The notes beneath the pieces are model-generated. The model saw only the letters and a program-made list of their open reading frames with translations. It was not told where the DNA came from and did no database searches. A stretch of DNA of 64,000 bases from JAEUIE01 sp046350055. Its GTDB lineage: Bacteria > Planctomycetota > Planctomycetia > Gemmatales > HRBIN36. Made by a program: the position numbers and the translations under genes. Positions 10,340-19,721 of this stretch are shown piece after piece (position 1 is the first letter of the stretch; each line of letters begins with the position of its first letter). The DNA is taken from positions 4,402,001 to 4,466,000 of the forward strand of contig JAXMBC010000001.1 of the NCBI GenBank assembly GCA_046350055.1, read 5' to 3'.

Positions 10340-10969
10340 ATGTACTGCATGCTGCTATTGTATCTGTTCATCTGGGCTGAATGCCCGATGTTTGTCGTGG
10401 ATGACAATCCGTCCAAGCAGCAGCGCAAAGCAGCTTATACATTTCTCGGAACTATCAAAGGTGAAGTCGACAAGGTTAGCGAAGGTGGACGCAAAATAGA
10501 GGTGAAGTACAAGGAACTGGTTGCGACCACTCGTAGTGTTGGCTCTTCTCTTCCGCGAACATCATCTGCCAAGCTCAGGCCTCCCACTCCCAAGGAACTG
10601 GTACTGAAAGAAAAGAATCAGGAGTTGGAACTTCGTGTGCTGAACGAGACAGTAATCCGCTTTGTGGATGCTGCTGCGCAAGAGGAATCCAAAAGTCCTC
10701 CGCGAAAGTCGAGTTCGAGCAAGGCCGGCAAGAAGGAAATGGACAAGGACGATGATTCCAGGCAAGATCAAAAGCAGGACGATCCACCTGCGAAGAAAAA
10801 CTCCAGTAAAACGCCCCGCAAACCAGCGGAACAGCAGCTGCCCGGGAAGCCTGGTGACGTGACATCACTGGCCAAGGGACAGATCGTGATTGTCAGTGTT
10901 TCACGGGAAGATTTGCCCGGGTATAGTCGACTTGTGGCCAGCACTATCTACATCCTAGGCGAGAAGTAA
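10340..10969 (+). CDS. Secreted hypothetical protein with charged low-complexity middle
   Basis: I do not recognise this 209-residue protein. It opens with a short hydrophobic leader (MYCMLLLYLFIWAECP) that could be a signal peptide. A structured-looking segment follows (about 25-110, with FLGTIKGEVDKVSEGGRKIEVKY). The highly charged Lys/Asp/Ser/Pro-rich region at about 115-170 looks disordered, and a final hydrophobic beta-like tail covers 175-209. Only eight bases separate it from the RNase HI gene, so the two are probably co-transcribed. No function is proposed. Confidence 0.6.
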   Translation: MYCMLLLYLFIWAECPMFVVDDNPSKQQRKAAYTFLGTIKGEVDKVSEGGRKIEVKYKELVATTRSVGSSLPRTSSAKLRPPTPKELVLKEKNQELELRVLNETVIRFVDAAAQEESKSPPRKSSSSKAGKKEMDKDDDSRQDQKQDDPPAKKNSSKTPRKPAEQQLPGKPGDVTSLAKGQIVIVSVSREDLPGYSRLVASTIYILGEK

Positions 10970-10977
10970 CAATCAGC

Positions 10978-11691
10978 ATGAAGCTCACAATTAATGTTGA
11001 CGGAGGCTCGCGTGGCAATCCGGGCCCTGCGGCGTACGGTTGCTATATTCAAGGTGCCGGCAATACTCCTCTCAAGCTCAAGGGCAAACTGGGGCATACA
11101 ACCAATAATGTGGCAGAATACCACGGCCTTATCCGCGCTCTCGAAAAGGCAGTTGAATTGAATGCTGACGAAGTGCAGATACTGGCAGATAGCGAATTGA
11201 TGGTTCGGCAGATGACTGGCGTCTATAAGGTCAAGAACGAGAATATCATCCCACTCCATCGACTTGCCTCAGATCTTGTGCAACAAGTGGGCAAAGTCCA
11301 CTTTCGCCATGTATATCGCGAACAGAACAGCATGGCTGATGCTTTGTGTAATGAAGCGTTGGACGACCCATCCATGCCGGTGGAAACCTTGGGACTTCGA
11401 CACGCAGTAAAACAAACAGCAAAACCGAAGACACGTACCAAGGCAGAAAAGAGTACTAACAACACATTGGCTGAAATCGCGAAAGTGAAGCTGGTGGGTA
11501 GCCTGTTATCACTGATGTCTGTGAAAAAAACTAGTGAATATGCAGTTGTGGTGAAGGGTACGAGTTGGCGGCTGGCCCTGGCCCGTATCCCCAGCGACGT
11601 TAAACCTGGTGATACAGTCGAAGTGGTTGGCGAACTGGTGATGATGAATGACAAACCACTCGTAAAAGTTAAACGGCTTCGTCAAGCATGA
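10978..11691 (+). CDS. rnhA: Ribonuclease HI family protein with C-terminal extension
   Basis: Residues 1-135 form an RNase HI domain that cleaves the RNA strand of RNA-DNA hybrids. The DEDD catalytic set is complete: D8 in NVDGGSRGNPG, E47 in NNVAEYHG, D71 in ILADSEL and D121 in NSMADALCNEALD. The domain resembles the short single-domain RNase HI group that lacks the basic protrusion. About 100 further residues follow: a basic linker (140-160) and a beta-rich segment (165-237) that could be an OB-like fold, which is inference. It starts eight bases after the preceding hypothetical gene. Confidence 0.88.
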   Translation: MKLTINVDGGSRGNPGPAAYGCYIQGAGNTPLKLKGKLGHTTNNVAEYHGLIRALEKAVELNADEVQILADSELMVRQMTGVYKVKNENIIPLHRLASDLVQQVGKVHFRHVYREQNSMADALCNEALDDPSMPVETLGLRHAVKQTAKPKTRTKAEKSTNNTLAEIAKVKLVGSLLSLMSVKKTSEYAVVVKGTSWRLALARIPSDVKPGDTVEVVGELVMMNDKPLVKVKRLRQA

Positions 11692-11742
11692 GAAAGCACT
11701 GAGAGACATCTCCCTCCCACGTTCTGTAAATACCATAAAAGC

Positions 11743-13002
11743 ATGAGAATCTGCCTGATCTACTGTTGTGTGATAGTGCTGGGTTGTGGTAGCCACAATC
11801 AACCAGCAATCCCTGCCGTGCCGCCGAGCAAGGTCAACTTGAAGCGGAATGTCGAGCTTTCCAAAGCGGAGAAGCGATCGCTACAGTATGCTGTCGAAAC
11901 ACCAGGTGTATTGGAGGCTGAACGGGTAACCGATATTGCCGCAGGTGTCAGTGGCATTATTGATGAGGTGTTGTTTCGCGAAGGGGAGCTGGTCACACCG
12001 GATACTGTGTTGGTATTAATCGATCAGCGTCGGTTCCAAACCCAGTTGGCCCTTGCCAAAGCGAATGAACAGCGTTCGAAGGCTGCGTATGAACAAGCCC
12101 GGGATGCTGCGATGCGAGCGGAAAATGCCAAGGGGGCTATCACCGAGGAGGAGCGTACCCGTACTGCCCTGGTGCAGAAGACACAGGAAGCGGAAGTGGC
12201 TGCTGCGGAAGCCAGTCGTCGTCTGGCTGAGATCCAGCTGGATCGCTCCCGCGTTCGGGCACCCTATTCAGGTCGAATCAATCAGCGCAAGGTCACTGCA
12301 GGCAGTTTCATCGAAGAGAAAGGAGTCGTCGCCACCATAGCCGACGTCAGTCGGCTACGCCTCGTAGGCTGGGTTCCAGAGAGTGCATCTGCTGCTGTTC
12401 GCACTCGAATGACAAATAATATTGCTGTATCGGCCATGGATGTACTCTCGCAATTGGGAGCTACCCATTCTGCCTCGCCGATGGCCAGCATGCGTGCATT
12501 ACTGAATCTCAGTGTAAGTTTTCAGGCTCCGCAACTGTATGATGTTGAGTTTACGCTGCTCGCTTCACCAAGGCAAAAATACCGTGGCCGCCTATTCTAC
12601 ATGAGCACAGTGGCCAACAATGACACTCACATGTTTGAGAGTAAATCAGAAATCTACCTGGGCGGTACCGACAATATGCAGTCTGGCTATACTGCGCGGA
12701 TCCGTTTTCCTCTTCGAACCAATGACGATGCCTGCGTGATTCCTGAAGAAGCAGTGCGACCCAATGAGCGTGGTTTTGTGGCCTTTGTGCCTGTGCAGCG
12801 GCCCAGCAAAACAGGCGGAACCGAATGGGTAGCTCAGGCCCGCATTCTGGAACTTGGCTACCGCGAACCGGGTTGGGTGGAGGTGAAGAACGGCTTGAGA
12901 CCTGGCGAAACCATAGTTCGCCGAGGTTCGGAAGCACTGGAAGATGGTACCCCCATCCAGTTTCCAGGTTCCACTCCCGACAAGACTAAGCCGGGGGGGT
13001 AG
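11743..13002 (+). CDS. HlyD/RND-type periplasmic adaptor lipoprotein
   Basis: The 419-residue protein is a membrane-fusion adaptor of a tripartite efflux or secretion system. It has a lipoprotein leader with lipobox VLGC (Cys near residue 15). A split lipoyl domain follows (VSGIIDEVLFREGELVTPDTVLVLID, then VRAPYSGRINQRKVTAGSFI). The two halves flank an Ala/Glu/Arg-rich coiled-coil hairpin at about 105-165. A beta-barrel segment and a membrane-proximal domain ending GLRPGETIVRRGSEALEDG complete it. Normally the inner-membrane pump and an outer-membrane channel are encoded next door. Here the next gene, one base after the stop, is a PfkB kinase and no pump is seen. Confidence 0.85.
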   Translation: MRICLIYCCVIVLGCGSHNQPAIPAVPPSKVNLKRNVELSKAEKRSLQYAVETPGVLEAERVTDIAAGVSGIIDEVLFREGELVTPDTVLVLIDQRRFQTQLALAKANEQRSKAAYEQARDAAMRAENAKGAITEEERTRTALVQKTQEAEVAAAEASRRLAEIQLDRSRVRAPYSGRINQRKVTAGSFIEEKGVVATIADVSRLRLVGWVPESASAAVRTRMTNNIAVSAMDVLSQLGATHSASPMASMRALLNLSVSFQAPQLYDVEFTLLASPRQKYRGRLFYMSTVANNDTHMFESKSEIYLGGTDNMQSGYTARIRFPLRTNDDACVIPEEAVRPNERGFVAFVPVQRPSKTGGTEWVAQARILELGYREPGWVEVKNGLRPGETIVRRGSEALEDGTPIQFPGSTPDKTKPGG

Positions 13003-13003
13003 C

Positions 13004-14074
13004 ATGCTCACGTCCGAACGGGTAGAGTCGATTCTGGCCAAGCTTGCTACGCTGCATATTGGTGTGGTGGGCGATCTTTTTCTCGATCAGTACCTGGAAC
13101 TGAATCACACACTGACTGAGCCTTCCATTGAAACAGGCCTTGATGCCTACCAGGTGCAATCCGTCCGAAACAGTCCCGGTGCTGCGGGGACTATTCTCAA
13201 TAACCTGCATGCTTTGGGCGTTGGTCATATCAGCCTGCTTTCGTTTGTCGGAACCGATGGTCGAGGTTACGACGTCAAGAAAGAGTTGCTGAAGCGCAAT
13301 ATTGATGTGACTCATCTGCTGGAAACACCACTTCGCAGTACGCCGACCTATACCAAACCGATGCTGTCACAGTCGCAGGGACCTGCGAAGGAGTTGAACC
13401 GCATCGATATCCGTAACTTGGCTCCAACACCTGGCGATGTGCAACTGTATCTTCTGGAAGAGTTGCCCAAGCTCTGGGCCAAGGTAGATGCACTGCTGGT
13501 GCTGGACCAGGTCAGCCTGCCCGAGACGGGAGTGGTCACATCCCTTATTCGTCACAAACTCGCTGAGTTGGGACAGGAGAATCCACGCAAACTGCTTCTG
13601 GCAGATAGTCGGGAACTGATTCACGAATTCAAGTACTGCTGGACCAAGCCGAATCTGAGTGAGTGCCGGGCTGCCTTTCAGATGACGAGCGACGACCCGG
13701 AGCTGGCGGTGATGGCTCTGGCCCATCAACTCAAGCGACCTGTATTCTGCACTATGGGGGCGGAGGGAATCTGCCTTGCTAACACCTTTGCTGTGGACAA
13801 TAACTGTGCCGGCACGCCTCGCATTGAAACGACACTCATTCCGGGCTATCCAGTCAGCGGGCCGATTGATATTGTGGGGGCGGGTGATAGTACGTCGGCA
13901 GGCATAGCCTGTGCCTACGCTGCTGGCGCGAGCCTGGAGCAGGCGGCAAGCTTCGGCAACCTGATTGCCTCCATTACCGTACAACAGATAGGAACCACCG
14001 GTACAGCCTCACCCCCACAGGTGCGCGAGCGGTGGCAATTCATCAGCTCCTCCCTGGTCGGAGACCGGGGATGA
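13004..14074 (+). CDS. PfkB family carbohydrate kinase, RfaE/HldE kinase-like
   Basis: This 356-residue protein belongs to the ribokinase/PfkB superfamily. The N-terminal part (VVGDLFLDQYLE, then SPGAAGTILNNLHALG) resembles the heptose-7-phosphate kinase half of HldE/RfaE. The C-terminal signature IDIVGAGDSTSAGIACAYAAG contains the catalytic Asp of the GAGDS motif. It probably phosphorylates a sugar or sugar phosphate; the exact substrate is uncertain. The ATG at 13004 follows the adaptor stop by one base, indicating translational coupling. A GTG at 12944 would overlap the adaptor gene by about 60 bases and gives an implausible N-terminus. Confidence 0.82.
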   Translation: MLTSERVESILAKLATLHIGVVGDLFLDQYLELNHTLTEPSIETGLDAYQVQSVRNSPGAAGTILNNLHALGVGHISLLSFVGTDGRGYDVKKELLKRNIDVTHLLETPLRSTPTYTKPMLSQSQGPAKELNRIDIRNLAPTPGDVQLYLLEELPKLWAKVDALLVLDQVSLPETGVVTSLIRHKLAELGQENPRKLLLADSRELIHEFKYCWTKPNLSECRAAFQMTSDDPELAVMALAHQLKRPVFCTMGAEGICLANTFAVDNNCAGTPRIETTLIPGYPVSGPIDIVGAGDSTSAGIACAYAAGASLEQAASFGNLIASITVQQIGTTGTASPPQVRERWQFISSSLVGDRG

Positions 14075-14084
14075 TGGAGACGAC

Positions 14085-15887
14085 ATGAAACAATTGCTTT
14101 TCTCGCTGTTCCTCGTTACAGGGCTTACCTCCGCTGCACTTCCCCCTGCCCCTGCACGGGATGCCAAACCTGCGGAAGTGGATCGGTCCCCAGTCGATTG
14201 TCTGCTGAGTGCCGACGAGAAGATCCTCTACACCACAAACCAGACGAGTGGCACAATCAGTGTGGTGGACTTGGCCGAGAGGAAGGTGGTGCAGGAACTT
14301 GCTGCGGGAAAGCATCCCCGACATCTAGCTTTCACGCCAGATCAGAAAACGCTTCTCGTTACTGCCCCGTTCTCCCATGAACTGCTGGCGTACAACATTG
14401 CAGCCGATGGCCGACTTCAAGAAGCCAAGCGGCTCTGGCTTGGCCACGAACCCCACGGCATTGTTGTCGATGGCAGGCGCGAGCAGGTCTACGTATCACT
14501 CTGTTCTGCCCATCAGGTGGCAGTTGTCAGCCTGAAGACAATGGAGAAGGATGATGTTATCTCCGTGGCTCGCTGGCCCAAGTCGCTAGCCATGACACCC
14601 GATGGAAATACTCTGGTGGCTGGCTGCAGTGGCGATGGTTCACTGACCTTCATTGACTTGAATACCCGCAAGGTACTGCGAGAAGAACCGTTTCAGGGGC
14701 TGAACCAGGGCCAGATGGTAATCAGTCCGGATGGGGACTTTGTCTACACACCTTACATCTATCACTTTGGCTCGCCACCCACGCAACGCACTATCAAGCT
14801 TGGGTGGGTCACTGCCAGCCGGGTGGCCCGTATTCGTGTAAAGGAAGCCAAGCGGGTAGCTTCTCTTTACCTGGATACAGCTGGCCTGGCAGTCAGCGAC
14901 CCGACCGGCCTGGCATTCTCGCCGAATCAGGAATGGCTCGCCTGCACTGGGGCTGGGACCCACGAGGTGCTCCTTTTCCGTAACAAGGAGCTGCCCTTTC
15001 AGGGGTTTAACAGCCGATTTCTGATTGATGAAGACCTTCGGAAGGATTCAGACCGTTACTTCCGCCTGCCGCTGGGTGGCCGACCGATGTATCTGCACTT
15101 CAGCAAGGATAACCGCCATCTATACGTGGCCAATTATCTGCTCAATTGCATTCAGGTAGTAGATGTGGAGAAGCGAACCATTTCTCACACCATTGACCTG
15201 GGCGGAACGGAGAAGCCAAGCCTGGCACGACAGGGCGAAGCCATCTTTTACGATGGCACCCGCGGTTTTGATCAATGGTATTCCTGTGCCAGTTGCCATA
15301 CCGAAGGCCACAGCAATGGCATCGCGATGGACACCAGCAATGATGGCCGCTTCGGTAACCCGAAGATGGTGCCGTCTCTCCGCTATGTCACCCACACCGG
15401 CCCCTGGACCTGGCACGGCTGGCAGAAGGACCTGAACGCTGCCATGCAGAAGTCGATGAAGGAATCGATGCTCGGCAAGCCGTTGAAGGACGAAGAGGTG
15501 AAAGCTCTGGTTGCCTATTTTGGTACCCTGGAAGGACCGTCTAATCCAAACCGTAGCCGAAATGGCGAAATGACTGAAGCCATGAAACGAGGCAAAGCCG
15601 TCTTCGAGGGTAATGTGGCTAACTGCATCAGTTGCCACCGAGGCGAATACTTCACCGACAGCAAGGTCCACGAAGTGGGCCTGGAGAGTTCGGACGACTA
15701 CTATAAGGGCTTCAACCCACCGACGCTACGTGGCGCCTACGACCGCATGTACTACCTGCACGACGGCCGCGCCCGCACACTCGAACAAGTCCTGACCGGC
15801 CCGCATGCCCCGGAGAAGGTGACGGGGAACGGGAAACTGACAAAGGAAGAGTTAAAGGATCTGGTGGAGTATGTGCGGGGGTTGTAA
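14085..15887 (+). CDS. Secreted YVTN-type beta-propeller protein with di-heme cytochrome c peroxidase-like domain
   Basis: The 600-residue protein starts with a signal peptide (MKQLLFSLFLVTGLTSA). Residues 40-370 form repeated beta-propeller blades of the YVTN kind, with recurrent (L/V)xxTPDG(N/K)TL-like segments. The C-terminal 220 residues carry two c-type heme sites: CASCH at 401-405 and CISCH at 514-518. The arrangement resembles cytochrome c peroxidase/MauG-type di-heme proteins. It likely acts in the periplasm in electron transfer or oxidation; the substrate is unknown. It follows the PfkB kinase by 10 bases. The convergent DUF1501 gene begins 30 bases beyond its stop, with no clear terminator between. 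Confidence 0.87.
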   Translation: MKQLLFSLFLVTGLTSAALPPAPARDAKPAEVDRSPVDCLLSADEKILYTTNQTSGTISVVDLAERKVVQELAAGKHPRHLAFTPDQKTLLVTAPFSHELLAYNIAADGRLQEAKRLWLGHEPHGIVVDGRREQVYVSLCSAHQVAVVSLKTMEKDDVISVARWPKSLAMTPDGNTLVAGCSGDGSLTFIDLNTRKVLREEPFQGLNQGQMVISPDGDFVYTPYIYHFGSPPTQRTIKLGWVTASRVARIRVKEAKRVASLYLDTAGLAVSDPTGLAFSPNQEWLACTGAGTHEVLLFRNKELPFQGFNSRFLIDEDLRKDSDRYFRLPLGGRPMYLHFSKDNRHLYVANYLLNCIQVVDVEKRTISHTIDLGGTEKPSLARQGEAIFYDGTRGFDQWYSCASCHTEGHSNGIAMDTSNDGRFGNPKMVPSLRYVTHTGPWTWHGWQKDLNAAMQKSMKESMLGKPLKDEEVKALVAYFGTLEGPSNPNRSRNGEMTEAMKRGKAVFEGNVANCISCHRGEYFTDSKVHEVGLESSDDYYKGFNPPTLRGAYDRMYYLHDGRARTLEQVLTGPHAPEKVTGNGKLTKEELKDLVEYVRGL

Positions 15888-15917
15888 TCCCCAATAAGTG
15901 GCCCGTTCTTCATTAGT

Positions 15918-17366
15918 CTATGCAATCACTTCCCTCACCACCCGGCCATGCACATCGGTCAATCTGAAGTCGCGGCCTGCGTAGCGGTAGGTGAACTTCT
16001 CATGGTCAAAGCCGAGGAGATGCAGCATCGTCGCGTGTAGATCGTGGACGTGGACTTTATTTTCCTGGGCCTGGAAACCGAACTCATCGGTAGCGCCGAC
16101 GACGGTGCCGCCCTTCACGCCACCGCCTGCCATCCACATGCTGAAGCCCCAGTGATTGTGGTCGCGGCCATTGATCTTGCCGGCGTTCGATCCGGGTGTA
16201 GGAAGTTCCACCACCGGGGTGCGGCCAAATTCGCCACCCCAGAGGACCAGTGTTTCATCGAGTAAACCACGCTGCTTCAGGTCTTTCAGTAACGCTGCAA
16301 TGGGCTGATCGCACTGTTTTGCCAGGCGGCGATGGTTGACTTCCAGGTCGTCGTGGTTATCCCATGGCTGGCCATCACCATGCCAGACCTGCACGAAGCG
16401 AACACCCCGTTCGATCATGCGGCGGGCGTAGAGCAGTTGCCGGGCATGTACACCAGGACCGTACATATCCCTGATGTGGGGAGGCTCCTTGCTCAGGTCG
16501 AAGACATCGCTGGCTTCCATCTGCATGCGGTAAGCCAGTTCGTACGACTGGATGCGGGATTCGAGTTGCTGATCATCCCGCCGCTGGTCCTGATGCTGGC
16601 GGTTGAGCGCCTGTACCAGGTCGAGTTGTTGACGCTGTTCCTTATTGGCCAGCCCGTTATTCTTGATGTTCTCAATGAGCTTTTCTACGCGGTCGTGGTT
16701 GGTGTTGAGGTAGGTACCCTGGAAGATGCCTGGTAAGAAGCCTGCCTGCCAGTTCTGCGATTCCTGAATGGGGTAACCGCCGGGGCACATGACAACGAAG
16801 CCAGGCAGGTTCTGGTTCTCGGAGCCGAGGCCATAGGTGAGCCAGGAACCGAAGCTGGGGCGGATGAGACGGGCTTCACCGCAGTTCATCAGCAGTAGTG
16901 ACGGTTCATGGTTGGGCACGTCAGCGTGCATGGAGCGGATAATGCACAAGTCGTCTACGCAGCTTCCCACATGTGGGAAGAGCTCGCTTACTTCAATACC
17001 TGATTTGCCGTAGCGTTTGAAAGTAAAGGGCGACTTCCAGGCGGAACCGGTTTTGCGTTCGGTACCCAGGTTGGGACGCGGGAGCATCTTGCCATGGTAC
17101 TCTGTCAGCTTGGGCTTGGGGTCGAAGGTATCGACATGGCTGGGGCCGCCATTGGCAAAGATGTGGATGACATGCTTGGCCTTGGAACCGAAGTGGGCTG
17201 ATTTGGGAAGGAGCGGGTTGAGTGAACGGGTCTGATCGTTGTCATTGGCTTGCAATAGCCCTTGTGATGCCAGGAGTGAGCCCAAGCCAAGCGAACCCAT
17301 GCCCATACCGCAACGGGAAAGGAGTTGTCGGCGATTCATCATCAGATGGCTGAGACTGGGTTGCAT
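15918..17366 (-). CDS. DUF1501 domain-containing protein, partner of the DUF1553 gene
   Basis: This 482-residue DUF1501 protein has a Tat-like leader (MNRRQLLSRCGMGMGSLGLG). It shares the same conserved blocks as the copy at 6421: HIFANGGPSHVDTFD, LVLWGGEFGRTP, RDHNHWGFSMW and GRDFRLTDVHGRVV. The start at 17366 is supported by a strong GGAGGAACC ribosome-binding site right before the ATG. An internal ATG pair at about 17340 is less likely. It follows the DUF1549/DUF1553 gene by 24 bases, the standard pairing in planctomycetes. The pair is thought to act at the cell surface, but the reaction is undefined. Confidence 0.92.
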   Translation of the reverse strand: MQPSLSHLMMNRRQLLSRCGMGMGSLGLGSLLASQGLLQANDNDQTRSLNPLLPKSAHFGSKAKHVIHIFANGGPSHVDTFDPKPKLTEYHGKMLPRPNLGTERKTGSAWKSPFTFKRYGKSGIEVSELFPHVGSCVDDLCIIRSMHADVPNHEPSLLLMNCGEARLIRPSFGSWLTYGLGSENQNLPGFVVMCPGGYPIQESQNWQAGFLPGIFQGTYLNTNHDRVEKLIENIKNNGLANKEQRQQLDLVQALNRQHQDQRRDDQQLESRIQSYELAYRMQMEASDVFDLSKEPPHIRDMYGPGVHARQLLYARRMIERGVRFVQVWHGDGQPWDNHDDLEVNHRRLAKQCDQPIAALLKDLKQRGLLDETLVLWGGEFGRTPVVELPTPGSNAGKINGRDHNHWGFSMWMAGGGVKGGTVVGATDEFGFQAQENKVHVHDLHATMLHLLGFDHEKFTYRYAGRDFRLTDVHGRVVREVIA

Positions 17367-17390
17367 GGTTCCTCCATAGCTATCACGAAC

Positions 17391-19610
17391 TTAATCCACC
17401 AGTACAAACTCATTCAACATAAAGAGTGCCTGGACATAGCGTTGCCAGGCTTTGTCGTCGGGTTGGCTACGAATGTATTTAAGGCCGAGCTCCACTTCAG
17501 CCGGCGTGGCCTGACGTGCAAAGCAGAGTCGGTAGCAGGCGTGAATACGTTCTGCGGGATCAGTGATATTCCTGACAGCTGATTGACCCACGAAGGCTTT
17601 GGCTTGCTCTGTCACCAGTCCACTGTTCATGAAGTAAAGTGTCTGCTGGGGTACCACCGTGGAGAATCGGCTGGGAGAGTGGGTATCAGGAATGGCCATG
17701 TCGAAAGTGCGGAAGATAGTCGGCAGGTTCTGTCTATCAATAAAGGCATAGAGTGACCGCCGTTTGCTGTCCTTGAATAGATCAACACTGGGACCGCCGA
17801 GGGTGGCATCGAGTTGTCCGCTGACAGCCAGCAGGCAGTCGCGCATGGGCTCCCATTCAAGACGTTTGCGGTTCATACGGGCCAGCCATTTGTTATCCGG
17901 GTCGAGCTTCCATGATTCAGAATGATCGACCGACTGGCGGTAAACACGGCTGAGCATGATCTCGCGAATCAGCTTCTTGGTGGACCATTTTTCCCGAATC
18001 AGAGATACGGCGAGAGTATCCAGAAGCTCGGGATGCGCGGGAGCCTCGCTACGCAGACCAAAGTCGCTGGGAGTGTTGACAAGAGGCTTGCTCACGAGGT
18101 GCTCCCAGACCCGGTTCGCCCAGACACGGGCGGTTAGTGGGTTATCGTCCTTCACGATGTTCTGAGCCAGTTCCAGGCGACCGCTGCCTACCTTGAACGG
18201 TACTTCTTTCTCGCTGGTGAGAAATGTCGGGAAGTGGCGGGTCAATTTGGCACCACGGTTGCCGGGATTACCACGCACAAACACGACTGGTTCAACCGGA
18301 TTGTCCTTGTCTTTCAGGATCATGCCGCGTGGAGGCGCACCGGGGTGGTCTGCATAGAGTCGCTTGATCTTGTTCTCAAAGGGCTTACGCTGCTCGCCGA
18401 ACTGGATAGGCTTTTCCTTGCGATCCTTTTCATGGGCAGCTTCCCAGTCGGAGAGTTCCTTTTTGCATTTTGTCAGTTCCTTCTGAAACGCCTCCATATC
18501 AGCGGCGCCACGCTCCAGCCCCAGCAACGGCATGTCATCCAGGTCCGGCTCGCGACTGCTCTGAAACACGCCATACAAACTGTAGTAATCTCTGGAACTG
18601 ATGGGATCGTACTTGTGATCATGGCAGCGGGCACACTGCACTGTCAGGCCAAGCATGCTGCGCATGGTCACATCAATTCGATCATCGATGATATCGTGAA
18701 TATTGTTGATGAACCTTCTGCCGACGGTAAGGAAGCCCATGGCAGCAAGGTCCTGTTGGTTGTCCTTGCGGACCAACTGGTCAGCTGCGAGTTGCAATGA
18801 GAGAAACTGATCATAAGCCAGATCACGGTTGAACGCGTTAACCACCCAGTCGCGGTAGGTCCATGCGAAGGGATACGTGCGATCGACACCGACACCGATA
18901 TAGCCTTTGTTGTCAGCATAACGGGCGAGATCGAGCCAGTGCCTGGCCCAGCGTTCGCCAAAGTGAGGGCTGCTGAGCAGTCGGTCAAGGACTCTTGCGA
19001 AGGCAATATCATCCGTTGCTGCGTCCATTACAAATGCTTCCATCTCCTCGAAGGTGGGCGGCAAGCCGAGGAGATCCAATTTTGCGCGACGCAGAAGGGT
19101 CCAACGGTCTGCTGCTGGTGCCCAGCTGAGTTTCGCTTTGCTCAGCGACTGATCAACCAGGCTTTCGATAGCTGAGTGCAGGGGTTTAACCAGTTTTGCG
19201 TTGAGCGGTTGAAATGCCCAATGGCTCTTCCACGCTTCGGCTGGTGTTGCCGTCTTCTCGGCAGGGAGCCTGGCCCCCTGCTCTATCCATCGGCGGACAT
19301 GCTCAAGCTGTTCACTGCTGAGCTTCTTCTTCGGAGGCATTTTCACATCACTGGTGTGCAGCATCACTTCAAGCAGTCGACTCTCTTTGGGCTTTCCAGG
19401 ATGAAAGAGAGCGTTGCCATCCAAGCCTTTCTTCAATGCCGTAATGGAATCCAGCCGAACGCCTGCTTTGGCCTTTTCCATTCCATGGCATTGGATGCAG
19501 TTCTCTACAAAAATGGGTCGAATATGGTTTTCAAAATAGTCGCCCTGGTCATCAGCATGCAGGCTGGACACCATTGAGAATAGGATGACTACGAAAGCAG
19601 ATCGCATCAA
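17391..19610 (-). CDS. PSD1-type cytochrome c / DUF1549 / DUF1553 protein
   Basis: The 739-residue protein has a signal peptide (MMRSAFVVILFSMVSSLHA). A planctomycete-type cytochrome c domain follows, with heme site CIQCH (C38, C41, H42) and the typical AKAGVRLDS. DUF1549 occupies roughly 150-360 (including FGERWARHWLDLARYADNKGY and VQCARCHDHKYDPIS, a second CxxCH). DUF1553 occupies roughly 460-710 (ARVWANRVWEHL, DFGLRSEAPAHPELLD and the terminal LCFARQATPAEVELGL). It is probably exported and heme-binding, and works with the DUF1501 protein encoded 24 bases downstream. No enzymatic reaction is established for this pair. Confidence 0.93.
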   Translation of the reverse strand: MMRSAFVVILFSMVSSLHADDQGDYFENHIRPIFVENCIQCHGMEKAKAGVRLDSITALKKGLDGNALFHPGKPKESRLLEVMLHTSDVKMPPKKKLSSEQLEHVRRWIEQGARLPAEKTATPAEAWKSHWAFQPLNAKLVKPLHSAIESLVDQSLSKAKLSWAPAADRWTLLRRAKLDLLGLPPTFEEMEAFVMDAATDDIAFARVLDRLLSSPHFGERWARHWLDLARYADNKGYIGVGVDRTYPFAWTYRDWVVNAFNRDLAYDQFLSLQLAADQLVRKDNQQDLAAMGFLTVGRRFINNIHDIIDDRIDVTMRSMLGLTVQCARCHDHKYDPISSRDYYSLYGVFQSSREPDLDDMPLLGLERGAADMEAFQKELTKCKKELSDWEAAHEKDRKEKPIQFGEQRKPFENKIKRLYADHPGAPPRGMILKDKDNPVEPVVFVRGNPGNRGAKLTRHFPTFLTSEKEVPFKVGSGRLELAQNIVKDDNPLTARVWANRVWEHLVSKPLVNTPSDFGLRSEAPAHPELLDTLAVSLIREKWSTKKLIREIMLSRVYRQSVDHSESWKLDPDNKWLARMNRKRLEWEPMRDCLLAVSGQLDATLGGPSVDLFKDSKRRSLYAFIDRQNLPTIFRTFDMAIPDTHSPSRFSTVVPQQTLYFMNSGLVTEQAKAFVGQSAVRNITDPAERIHACYRLCFARQATPAEVELGLKYIRSQPDDKAWQRYVQALFMLNEFVLVD

Positions 19611-19721
19611 GACGATCCTCGGCAGGCAAATGATCCCATGGCAGGAGTTAATGGGGATCGGGTGAGAGCTTACTTATTCAGTTTACCATGCTGGAGTTGG
19701 AAATCCAAGGCAAGTGATGTC

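Noticed and set aside
12944..13003. GTG start extending the PfkB kinase upstream
   Set aside because: It would overlap the adaptor gene and adds residues without family similarity. The ATG at 13004 fits the family start.
13367..13984. Minus-strand frame of 205 codons
   Set aside because: It lies wholly within the PfkB kinase gene, whose motifs are clear.
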